A DNA stretch of 64,000 nucleotides from an uncultured Flavobacteriales bacterium (GTDB lineage: Bacteria; Bacteroidota; Bacteroidia; Flavobacteriales_E; Vicingaceae), in contig CAJQOH010000020.1 of assembly GCA_905479915.1 (NCBI GenBank), forward strand, positions 62,001 through 126,000. The letters run 5' to 3'. Below the pieces are notes generated by a model. That model did no database searches, had not been told where the DNA came from, and saw only the letters and a list, made by a program, of their open reading frames with translations. The position numbers and the translations under genes are program-made. Positions 56,287 to 63,390 of this stretch are shown here, piece after piece. Each line of letters opens with the position of its first letter. The stretch's first letter is position 1.

Positions 56287-58158
56287 TTGTTGAAGAGCCG
56301 AATCTCCATATTAATCATAATCTTTATTGGTTTTTACGGAAAATCTTTTGCTCAGTTTTCAGATAAACAACTCCATAAAATTGATTCTCTAAATGCGGTA
56401 ATTCAACATTCAGATCAAGATACTGCCATTGCATCTGCCTACTACGAATTGTCTGATATCCTTTACATTGTTAATTTAGATACAATCTTATACTTGTGCG
56501 AAAAAGCAACCATCATTGCACAATCTAACCTTGAAAAAGAATGTTCTGAAAAAGAAAAAGTAAGCTTCTTAAAAACCAAAGCAAGCGCTCTTAACAATAT
56601 AGGCTATGTCTATAAGAGCCATGGAGACATTCCTAAAGCACTCGACTTTTACCACGCCTCCCTTCTAATCAACGAAGAAATTAAAGACAAATCTGGAACA
56701 GCCAACCTATTGAACAACATTGCTGTTATTTATGAATCGCAAAACGACAGCAAACAAGCTTTAGAGTATTACGAAAAAGCACTCCAACTATTTAGAGAAA
56801 CCAACTTTAAACCTGGTATTGCAGCTTCTTTAAACAATATTGGTGTTATCTATAGAAATGAAAAAGCAAGCGGAAAGAAAGCACTAGATTATTATTTAGA
56901 AGCACTAGCCATTCGTAAGGAAATAGGCAATAAAATAGGAATCTCTAATTCTCTTAACAATATCGGGTATGTGTATGATCGGCTTAATGATCGCGAAAAA
57001 GCGCTAGATTACCATAAACAGGCGCTAAAAATAAGAGAAGAGATTGGTTATAAAAAAGGAATCATTAGCTCCCTATTCAATATTGGTGATTTAAAATTTA
57101 ATGCTGGAAACGTATCTGAAGCAAAACAATATGCAACTAAAGCCATTAAAATCGCTCAATCTGCAGGTATTCCATCAGAAATAAGAAAAGTATCTTTTTT
57201 GCTAAAAGAGATTTATCACAAAGAAGGGAATGCTGCTCTTGAATTAGAAATGTACGAACTCTACATTAAAATGAGAGATAGTTTAGACAATAAGAAAAAC
57301 AACGCTGCCGTTTACAAACAGCAATTGCAGTACAAATTCGAAAAACAAAAGGCCATAGACAGTAAAGAAGCTGAAAAACAACTTGCCATTGCAGATCAAA
57401 AGAAACAACAGCAAAAAACAATAACCTTTATTATCTCTGTTTGTCTTTTTCTTGTAATTATCTTTTCCATTTTTATTTATAAGCGCTGGAGATTAACTCA
57501 ACAGCAACAAGTAACCATTCTTTCTCAACGAGATGAATTAGACCGTAAAAACGAAGAAAAGAAGTTCATGATGAAAGAAATTCATCATCGGGTCAAAAAC
57601 AACTTACAAGTAGTTAATAGTCTACTCAGACTGCAATCCTATCAAATAAAGGATGAGAAAATAGTTGCCATTTTTGAAGAGTGCCAGAATAGAATTTTAT
57701 CGATGTCTCGCCTTCATGAAAAAATGTATAGCTCCGAAGATTTAATCAATATTGATATTGAGGAACACTTTAGTTCTCTTTTAGAAGACCTCATTAAAGA
57801 TTATGGCATATCCACAAAGATTACGCGTGACATCAACATCAAAAACGTAAACCTTGGCATTAAAACCCTTGTACCTCTTGGCTTACTAATTAATGAAATC
57901 ACATCGAATGCTTTAAAACACGCTTTTACAGGAAAACCAGATGGTACAATTACGGTCCATCTTAAAAAAATAGACAGCACCACTCACGAACTTACAATTG
58001 GTGATAATGGTATCGGAATAAAAAATGAAAACATTCAAGAACCAAAATCTTTAGGTCTTGAGCTGATCCATGCCTTTACAGAGCAATTGGATGGTTCTAT
58101 TGAACAATTGGATGCACCTGGCGTTATGTACAAAATAACATTTAAGAAAGTGGATTAA
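56287..58158 (+). CDS. TPR sensor histidine kinase (HisKA_2 type)
   Basis: 623 residues beginning at a TTG. Signal peptide (1-22, ending SFAQ), about six TPR units (residues 95-290, e.g. LNNIGVIYRNEKASGKKALDYY), coiled coil, one transmembrane helix (TITFIISVCLFLVIIFSIFIY near 390) and the kinase core: MKEIHHRVKNNLQVVNSLLRLQS with the phospho-His near 431, then NEITSNALKHAF and IGDNGIGI for the N and G1 boxes. No response regulator lies beside it. It resembles the SpoIIE protein at 22829 in its sensor half. Confidence 0.9.
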   Translation: MLKSRISILIIIFIGFYGKSFAQFSDKQLHKIDSLNAVIQHSDQDTAIASAYYELSDILYIVNLDTILYLCEKATIIAQSNLEKECSEKEKVSFLKTKASALNNIGYVYKSHGDIPKALDFYHASLLINEEIKDKSGTANLLNNIAVIYESQNDSKQALEYYEKALQLFRETNFKPGIAASLNNIGVIYRNEKASGKKALDYYLEALAIRKEIGNKIGISNSLNNIGYVYDRLNDREKALDYHKQALKIREEIGYKKGIISSLFNIGDLKFNAGNVSEAKQYATKAIKIAQSAGIPSEIRKVSFLLKEIYHKEGNAALELEMYELYIKMRDSLDNKKNNAAVYKQQLQYKFEKQKAIDSKEAEKQLAIADQKKQQQKTITFIISVCLFLVIIFSIFIYKRWRLTQQQQVTILSQRDELDRKNEEKKFMMKEIHHRVKNNLQVVNSLLRLQSYQIKDEKIVAIFEECQNRILSMSRLHEKMYSSEDLINIDIEEHFSSLLEDLIKDYGISTKITRDINIKNVNLGIKTLVPLGLLINEITSNALKHAFTGKPDGTITVHLKKIDSTTHELTIGDNGIGIKNENIQEPKSLGLELIHAFTEQLDGSIEQLDAPGVMYKITFKKVD

Positions 58159-58210
58159 TACTTTCACCTAATTTTCATTCTAAATAATAACAATTCTTTA
58201 ACCTAAAAAC

Positions 58211-58241
58211 TTGTGTTTGTCAATAGTGAACAATACTTTCG
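58211..58241 (+). promoter_or_regulatory. Possible promoter of the DUF486 pair
   Basis: TTG at 58211-58213, a 20-base spacer and TACTTTCG at 58234-58241 (one mismatch to TAnnTTTG). About 35 bases before the first ATG. Confidence 0.45.
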
Positions 58242-58275
58242 CACACTTATATTCCACAATTGAATTAATTGTAAC

Positions 58276-58665
58276 ATGAATAAAAAAAGTACGCTCCAAA
58301 AAATTTTAGTGCCCATAATGTTAATATTATCTAGTGCGATAATGGCAATGGCTTGGCTTGGACACTTAAAATACAAAGAGGATTTAAGCTTTTTAATGGC
58401 TGCTCTTTTTGCGTGGATTCTTGTTCTTCCTGAGTACATTCTTAATGTTTCTGCAATACGCTGGGGTGTTGGCACTTATGAACCTAGCGAAATGGCAGCA
58501 ATGAACCTATCGTCTGGTATTGTTTTTATTGCACTGGTTTCTCATTTCTTTTTAGGTGAAGAAATTAGCATTCAAAAATATTTTGGTTTCGGACTAATGA
58601 TCGTTGCAATGGTTTTAATTTCAGGGTCTAAATCGGCTAAAAACGAAAACAAAAAGGAGCAGTAG
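58276..58665 (+). CDS. DUF486 small multidrug-type membrane protein (first of a pair)
   Basis: 129 residues with four helices. Family features are AMAWLGHLKY, ILVLPEYILNVSAIRWGVGTY and PSEMAAMNLSSGIVFIALV. DUF486 belongs to the drug/metabolite transporter superfamily, but the substrate is unknown. It has a longer charged C-terminal tail (KSAKNENKKEQ) than its neighbour, to which it is clearly related, and ends 2 bases before it. Confidence 0.85.
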   Translation: MNKKSTLQKILVPIMLILSSAIMAMAWLGHLKYKEDLSFLMAALFAWILVLPEYILNVSAIRWGVGTYEPSEMAAMNLSSGIVFIALVSHFFLGEEISIQKYFGFGLMIVAMVLISGSKSAKNENKKEQ

Positions 58666-58667
58666 CC

Positions 58668-59000
58668 ATGGTAAAATACGTAGTTCCCATCATGCTTCTA
58701 ATTTCGAGTGTTTTAATGGCTTTTGCTTGGCTTGGTCATGTAAAATACAAACACAAAAGCTTCTTCACTGCACTACTATTCAGCTGGTTATTGGTTCTTC
58801 CTGAGTACCTACTTAATGTCTCAGCAATACGTTGGGGTATTGGCACTTACCAGCCTAGCGAAATGGCTGCAATGAACTTATGTACTGGTGTACTTTGCAT
58901 TGCTTTTGTTTCAAAAATGTTCTTAGGAGAAAAGTTAACCAAGCGTAAAATTTTTGGATTTGTATTAATGGCGGTCAGCATCCTTCTAGTAGTGCTTTAA
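58668..59000 (+). CDS. DUF486 small multidrug-type membrane protein (second of a pair)
   Basis: 110 residues with four helices and the same motifs as its upstream neighbour: AFAWLGHVKY, LLVLPEYLLNVSAIRWGIGTY and PSEMAAMNLCTGVLCIAFV. The tandem arrangement resembles paired SMR transporters such as EbrAB, where two opposite-topology subunits form the pump. The ends differ mainly in length: this copy has almost no tail. The gene lies 1 base before a convergent gene. Confidence 0.85.
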   Translation: MVKYVVPIMLLISSVLMAFAWLGHVKYKHKSFFTALLFSWLLVLPEYLLNVSAIRWGIGTYQPSEMAAMNLCTGVLCIAFVSKMFLGEKLTKRKIFGFVLMAVSILLVVL

Positions 59001-59001
59001 T

Positions 59002-59814
59002 TCACTCATACCCCAATTCATTCAACGTTACCAAATCCCAAGTACCCGTTTTTTTAAGGTTTTTATCTTCTTGATATTTGACAATAGCCGCTGATGTTTT
59101 TGCTCCAAAAAAACCATCAGATTCGCCATCGTAATAGTTTAATTCATTCAACTTTTCTTGAACAAACTTCAGTTTTTGTTTTTGTTTTTGTTGAATTGAA
59201 ACAAAGCTTTCATTTAATACTAAAATATTTAATTCTGGAACAAATTTAATCTGGTTTAAATAATGGGGAGAAATGGCCAACAACTTATCCAAATAAACAA
59301 ACGCATTTGCTATATCATCTCTTTTTACGGATAATAAAATTAGGCTATAATAAGGTTGAGGCCTTTCTGAATTTAATTCTATAGATTTCAGCAAATTCTT
59401 TTCAGCTTCAGAATAATGCCTAATAATTATTTGGGATTGCCCTTTTAATCCATAAGCAGAAGCATTTTTTGCATGATTAGAAATTGCCGAATCATATTGT
59501 ACTATCGCATTTTTAAAATCTCCAGAATAATAATACTCAACCCCCTTTTCTATATGGTTTTTCCCAATATCTAACCCACTAATAACTCTTTCAAGCTCCA
59601 CGATTTGCTCAGAACTATTGGCTAGCGTCCCCTTCATTTTATTAACGGAATACGAAAGAGAATCTAAAAGCACATTCTTTTCCTCAACCTGTACATTTAT
59701 CGTCTTTAATTTTTGTGCACCATAGATAAACGAACATATCACAACAACAAATCCGAATCCAGATAATAAAGCACCTTGAATAGACTTCTTTTTTAAATCT
59801 TTTAAATCACTCAT
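59002..59814 (-). CDS. Membrane-anchored TPR protein with peptidoglycan-binding domain
   Basis: 270 residues from the ATG at 59814 (an ATG at 59823 is possible). A cytoplasmic LKDLKKK start and a transmembrane helix (about 14-32) are followed by a coiled coil to about 75, TPR-like units (about 85-190, e.g. ASAYGLKGQSQIIIRHYSEAEKNL) and a C-terminal PG_binding_1 domain (FVQEKLNELNYYDGESDGFFG and SAAIVKYQEDKNLKKTGTWD). No catalytic domain is seen. It would span inner membrane to cell wall. Third gene of an unrecognised minus-strand cassette; overlaps the previous gene by 8 bases. Confidence 0.7.
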   Translation of the reverse strand: MSDLKDLKKKSIQGALLSGFGFVVVICSFIYGAQKLKTINVQVEEKNVLLDSLSYSVNKMKGTLANSSEQIVELERVISGLDIGKNHIEKGVEYYYSGDFKNAIVQYDSAISNHAKNASAYGLKGQSQIIIRHYSEAEKNLLKSIELNSERPQPYYSLILLSVKRDDIANAFVYLDKLLAISPHYLNQIKFVPELNILVLNESFVSIQQKQKQKLKFVQEKLNELNYYDGESDGFFGAKTSAAIVKYQEDKNLKKTGTWDLVTLNELGYE

Positions 59815-60094
59815 TATCTCCAATTACTTTTTTAATTAATTGCATGGCTTCTGACCACATTTTTAGTAACCTACCTGTTGTATAAGCAATACCCCCAGTA
59901 GATGTAAAGAGCCCCATTATTTCAATAGTATTTTCTTGACTTTCGCTTTTCTCAATCAAAGAGATTGCCGCAGCAATTAAAACCAAAACTGAAACAATTG
60001 TTATTGCCAAATAAACCATTCTTTCAATTTTAAATAATGAAACAAGTTCCTTAATTGCTTTTACAACCCGCTCTAATTCAAAATCTTCACCCAT
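59807..60094 (-). CDS. Two-helix membrane protein, unknown
   Basis: 95 residues. A cytoplasmic helical start (ELERVVKAIKELVSLFKIERM) is followed by two hydrophobic segments (about 26-45 and 57-75, the second short and Gly/Thr-rich: IMGLFTSTGGIAYTTG) and a charged end. Unrecognised; it resembles small phage-holin or membrane-scaffold proteins in size and shape only. It overlaps the start of the downstream TPR gene and starts 49 bases after the soluble 134-residue gene. Confidence 0.55.
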   Translation of the reverse strand: MGEDFELERVVKAIKELVSLFKIERMVYLAITIVSVLVLIAAAISLIEKSESQENTIEIMGLFTSTGGIAYTTGRLLKMWSEAMQLIKKVIGDNE

Positions 60095-60143
60095 ATTACA
60101 TTGTTTTAGTTCTCATTAATTTCGTTAAAAAGTACAAGCGCAT

Positions 60144-60548
60144 TTAACCAGGAAAAATTTCGAGCTCTACCATTATTTCTGTTGCCTTCTCAATAGCTCC
60201 TTCAATATTCTCGGTTGATGGTTCTAACAAATAGTTTAAGCACTCATTCAATCCATTACGCTGTTCTCCGCTTAAACTCTCTTCATACTCCTTCAATACT
60301 TTTTGGATTGAAGATTCAATATGTGCAACCACAACTCCAGTAGCAAAACCTGCTTCATTCGCTATTTCATCAAATGGCTCATTACTGGTTCTTGGTTGAT
60401 CATCTTTTATGGCCCGCTTATCTATTCGATACAGTATCTCTTTTCTTTCGTAAGAACGGTAGAGATCTGCATCTGCACCAGCAACTCCATACCTTCCACA
60501 TCGATAAGCACGTCTAACTAAGTACTCATACATCATTGCATCTACCAT
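60144..60548 (-). CDS. Soluble protein of unknown function, first of a three-gene cassette
   Basis: 134 residues, no signal or membrane segment. The N-terminus is Arg/Tyr-rich (MMYEYLVRRAYRCGRYGVAG, ADLYRSYERKEILYRIDK). The rest is acidic and helical (ESSIQKVLKEYEESLSGEQ and NIEGAIEKATEIMVELEIFPG). I recognise no domain. The start at 60548 could be replaced by one of the Mets at positions 5 or 6. A strong inverted repeat lies about 58 bases upstream at 60606-60635. Confidence 0.5.
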   Translation of the reverse strand: MVDAMMYEYLVRRAYRCGRYGVAGADADLYRSYERKEILYRIDKRAIKDDQPRTSNEPFDEIANEAGFATGVVVAHIESSIQKVLKEYEESLSGEQRNGLNECLNYLLEPSTENIEGAIEKATEIMVELEIFPG

Positions 60549-60605
60549 AACCTATTTTAAGAAATTATTAGAATCTAAAACTAGCGGTTATAAGCTCTAA
60601 ATAAA

Positions 60606-60635
60606 ACAGTATAAATACGTAGGTATTTACACTGT
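60606..60635. promoter_or_regulatory. 13-bp inverted repeat upstream of the three-gene cassette
   Basis: ACAGTATAAATAC (60606-60618), a 4-base loop and GTATTTACACTGT (60623-60635); arms match at 12 of 13 positions (one wobble pair). No T run, so it is not a terminator. It fits an operator for a dimeric repressor, located 58 bases before the ATG at 60548. No consensus -33/-7 pair was found beside it. Confidence 0.55.
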
Positions 60636-60723
60636 ACTACAAATACAATTACACATTTTTGAAAATAGTATCATGCTACAGCAAGTAACATTTATTGGAT
60701 ATTTCACTTTTGGAAAAACACAA

Positions 60724-60933
60724 TTAATTCAATCTAATCTTTTTTAAATCTTTTGTACTTCCCCCGATATTAATATCACTTCCAGGTTTTCCATTATTGC
60801 CAAGCTTACTTGCAATAGCACCATTTCTTTCTACTCTATTTTGACTATGGATTGCAGAACTTTCAGACTTGCTACACGATACTGAAATTGATACTAGCAC
60901 TACTATCCCTATTCTCATTTTAAATTCTTTCAT
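60724..60933 (-). CDS. Small lipoprotein, hypothetical
   Basis: 69 residues from an ATG at 60933 (MKEFKMRIGIVVLVSISVSCSK) with a hydrophobic run and a cysteine that suit a lipoprotein signal, though the lipobox (SVSC) is weak. The mature part is short and polar with Gly/Asn stretches (GNNGKPGSDINIGG). An open frame extends upstream to 61038, but those residues spoil the signal. Low complexity, no homologue recognised. Confidence 0.4.
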   Translation of the reverse strand: MKEFKMRIGIVVLVSISVSCSKSESSAIHSQNRVERNGAIASKLGNNGKPGSDINIGGSTKDLKKIRLN

Positions 60934-61142
60934 CACCTTATACAATAATTTGATTAAAATCACTTCTTCAAATATATTTTTTATAGTATTTGAATCATGC
61001 AAAAAGCTATTCAACCTTTTAATTGGGAGTTTTTTCATTTTATTTGGTCTTCTATTTTATAGAATAACCCAATTCCATTGATTTCTGTACATATTCTAAT
61101 CGCAAAAATTTGATAATCGATAATTTAAGATAAAATAGTCTT

Positions 61143-61163
61143 TAGCTACAAGCTACAGATAGC
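61143..61163. repeat. Copy 1 of a 21-bp repeat flanking the ATPase gene
   Basis: TAGCTACAAGC followed by TACAGATAGC. An identical copy is at 62646-62666 in the same orientation, 1.5 kb away on the other side of the ATPase gene. AAAATAGT precedes both, at different distances. This copy has one mismatch in the hairpin that the other forms. Confidence 0.7.
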
Positions 61164-61254
61164 AAAAATTGATAATGCTAATCCCCCCCATAAGTGCACA
61201 AAAGAGTTAATACCCTTTAAGAGTATTTTATGTTAAAGAACGAGATATAAAAAC

Positions 61255-61281
61255 AAAAAGAGCCTCCAATTGGAAGCTCTT
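61255..61281 (-). terminator. Intrinsic terminator of the ATPase gene
   Basis: On the minus strand AAGAGCTTCC-AATT-GGAGGCTCTT (arms 61272-61281 and 61258-61267, one G-U pair) is followed by TTTTTG and more T, 27 bases after the ATPase stop. Confidence 0.8.
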
Positions 61282-61307
61282 ATTACATATCTTATAATAT
61301 AATTTGC

Positions 61308-62444
61308 TTAAGAAATAAAGTCTAAATAGTTTTCAGGATGAATGGTGATAAACTCAGCATCTGGATACATTTTCTTCCATGCTGATGGTGCTCCTTTTAC
61401 TTTCTTAGCATTCCACTTAAATTCATAACCATATATCTTACCACCACGCTCTTCTACCCAATCAACTTCTTGCTGGTTGTATGTTCTCCAAAAGTAATTG
61501 TTCACCAACATTCCTTTATAAGATTGGAGTTTCAATCGTTCTGACACTAAGTAGTTTTCCCACAACTGCCCTTGGTCAGCTCTAAGCTCCATAGTATTTA
61601 CATTAGCAATCAATGCGTTCCTAATACCATTATCATAAAAATACCAACGTGAAGATTTCGATATTTCTTTTCTTGGATTTCTACTGTAAGCATCTACTTT
61701 ATAGATTACAAATACTTTAGTTAATAAATCTAAGTAACGCTCTACGGTATTTTTATCTATTCCTAACTTCTTACCTAGCTCTGGTAATGATACTTCTCCT
61801 CCAATCTGAAAAGCTATTAAACGTAATAAACTAATTATTTTGTCTGGTTTCTTTAATCGTTCAAAGGCTAAAATATCACGTATTAAATATGACCCAACTA
61901 GTTGTTCTAAGTATTGTACTTTTCTATCCCATCCAGTATATTGCTGTAGTTCTGGGTAACTCCCTAATATCAATCGCTCATCTAGCTTACCTTTTGTTTC
62001 TATAAGATTTTCTTCTTTCCCATATTCCATTTGAGACAACGGAAACAATCTAACTGTAATATCTCTACCTGTTAATGGTTCTCCTAATTCATTTTCTAAA
62101 TCAAACACCGAAGAACCAGTTGCAACAATCTTAATACCGTCAATCTCATCTACCATCAACTTTAATATCTTTCCTATCTCTGGTACTGTTTGAGCCTCGT
62201 CAATAATCAACCATCTCTTATCTCCCATTAACCTATTATAGTTTGCTACTGTTCGGTTACTTAACACAGCTACTGTTGTTGCATCCTCTCCATTTAAAAA
62301 TAAATAAGGCTCTTTAGTCTCTGCTAATTGCTTCTTTAATAGTTCTGTTTTACCAACTCTTCTTGCTCCCATAAGTATTAATACCTTATTCGGTTGCAAA
62401 AAAGTTACGAAATTCTGCTCGATCTCTCTCTCTAAATACTTCAT
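61308..62444 (-). CDS. AAA_14 / DUF4143 family ATPase
   Basis: 378 residues. Walker A GARRVGKTE is at 26-34, Walker B RWLIIDEAQTVPEIGK near 77-92, and sensor ATGSSVFDLENELGEPLTGR follows. The middle has a winged-helix stretch (GIDKNTVERYLDLLTKVFVIYKV), and the C-terminal DUF4143 nuclease-like fold has WENYLVSERL, NQQEVDWVEE and GYEFKWNAKK, whose D-V-D/E-x-K pattern is PD-(D/E)XK-like. These orphan ATPases are common accessory genes in Bacteroidota and archaea; their role is not established. Bracketed by the 21-bp repeats. Confidence 0.88.
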   Translation of the reverse strand: MKYLEREIEQNFVTFLQPNKVLILMGARRVGKTELLKKQLAETKEPYLFLNGEDATTVAVLSNRTVANYNRLMGDKRWLIIDEAQTVPEIGKILKLMVDEIDGIKIVATGSSVFDLENELGEPLTGRDITVRLFPLSQMEYGKEENLIETKGKLDERLILGSYPELQQYTGWDRKVQYLEQLVGSYLIRDILAFERLKKPDKIISLLRLIAFQIGGEVSLPELGKKLGIDKNTVERYLDLLTKVFVIYKVDAYSRNPRKEISKSSRWYFYDNGIRNALIANVNTMELRADQGQLWENYLVSERLKLQSYKGMLVNNYFWRTYNQQEVDWVEERGGKIYGYEFKWNAKKVKGAPSAWKKMYPDAEFITIHPENYLDFIS

Positions 62445-62507
62445 AATCTATCCTTTAACATTCTAATACTTGTATCAAACTCTTACACCTAATACACTTA
62501 TTTAATA

Positions 62508-62530
62508 CAAATATAGTGAATTTATTCACT
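62508..62530 (-). promoter_or_regulatory. -7 box and overlapping palindrome of the ATPase gene
   Basis: On the minus strand TATATTTG (62508-62515) is a perfect -7 element 64 bases before the ATG at 62444. Just upstream and overlapping by one base is the palindrome AGTGAA-TTTA-TTCACT (62515-62530), which lies where a repressor would block polymerase. No -33 TTG was found. Confidence 0.5.
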
Positions 62531-62640
62531 TATTTAATAATAATTATGTGACTTTAATATAGGTTTGCCATGTCTTTGTAGTCTTAGAATTCCTCCACAC
62601 TGCTTTTTAGTAAGTGCTAGTACTTACAAAATAGTATTTA

Positions 62641-62666
62641 ATCTGTAGCTACAAGCTACAGATAGC
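62641..62666. repeat. Copy 2 of the 21-bp repeat, with a perfect hairpin
   Basis: The 21-bp repeat (62646-62666) is the same as at 61143-61163. Here the preceding bases extend it to a 9-bp perfect stem (ATCTGTAGC, 62641-62649, with 62655-62663) around a five-base loop. No T run follows on either strand. Confidence 0.7.
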
Positions 62667-62815
62667 TAACTCAGGTGCCATTTGGAACATTTTCGTTAAA
62701 TAAAATTTACATGATACATACACAAAAACTGTATTCATCAATATTATTATTATTCCTTTGACGTTTCTATGAATCATATCAAAAATTATAGCATCATTTT
62801 ATATTAAAAATACTA

Positions 62816-63388
62816 CTAATTTTTCAAATTAAACGTAGCACTAATATCATTAAAGAAATCTACCTTTTTCACAAAGTTATCATCATTATTATCCCAGAGA
62901 CAACTTAAAACATAAAACCTTTCATTACTCTTTAGTAAAAATGTTATTCCTCCGATAAATTGATTTTCTTTTAATTTTGCAACATAAGAAATTCTATGAG
63001 AATGAATATTATTCAATTTTAATTCCGAATATTTTATTATTTGAAATTTCAAATAAACTTCTGAAAGAGAAGATATATTTTCTTTGGCTACATCATCTAA
63101 AGTCCTATCTATTGGAATAGGATAGCTCAGAACAGTAATACTAGACGTAAATGAACACGTATCACAAATTGTATCAAAAATTACAATATCTGCTTCTTTA
63201 TATCCAACTTTAAAATCCCAACCCTCTGGTCTAGAAATAACGAAACTTAAAGAATCTTCTAGAATCAATTCTAATCCATTATCAAGTAATTTTTCATTGT
63301 AAGAAACTAGTTCCTCCTTATTTTCATTTACATCTGCGACACAAGAAGTAATAGCAAATATAATTACTATACATAATAATCTAATCAT
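62816..63388 (-). CDS. Lipoprotein, possibly PsbP/DcrB-like fold
   Basis: 190 residues with a signal peptide and lipobox ITSC, lipid Cys16. The mature part has FVISRPEGWDFKVGYKEADIVIFD, NISSLSEVYLKFQIIKYSELKLNN and ends YVLSCLWDNNDDNFVKKVDFFNDISATFNL, a pattern of strands and a terminal helix that resembles PsbP/DcrB-like proteins. A Cys pair occurs at DTICDTCSF. It starts 2 bases after the upstream gene whose C-terminus is at the window edge, so the two are co-transcribed and may work as a pair. Function unknown. Confidence 0.6.
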   Translation of the reverse strand: MIRLLCIVIIFAITSCVADVNENKEELVSYNEKLLDNGLELILEDSLSFVISRPEGWDFKVGYKEADIVIFDTICDTCSFTSSITVLSYPIPIDRTLDDVAKENISSLSEVYLKFQIIKYSELKLNNIHSHRISYVAKLKENQFIGGITFLLKSNERFYVLSCLWDNNDDNFVKKVDFFNDISATFNLKN

Positions 63389-63390
63389 AT

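Larger units (their letters stand above)
60934..61307. other. Intergenic stretch with a repeat copy and a terminator
   Basis: AT-rich DNA between the small lipoprotein and the ATPase gene, both on the minus strand. It holds one copy of the 21-bp repeat (61143-61163), the ATPase terminator (61255-61281) and the upstream frame of the lipoprotein gene. No further gene or promoter was seen. Confidence 0.5.
62445..62815. other. Upstream region of the ATPase gene, no gene seen
   Basis: 371 bases without a convincing gene. They hold the ATPase promoter and its palindrome (62508-62530), a 13-base direct repeat CACTTATTTAATA at 62495-62507 and 62527-62539, an inverted repeat GTAAGT-N6-ACTTAC at 62610-62627 and the second copy of the 21-bp repeat with its hairpin (62641-62666). 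Confidence 0.5.

Noticed and set aside
59002-59814. Peptidoglycan hydrolase
   Set aside because: Only a PG_binding_1 domain and TPRs are visible; there is no amidase, lysozyme or peptidase motif.
61143-62666. Transposon with terminal repeats
   Set aside because: The repeats are direct, not inverted, and no transposase lies between them.
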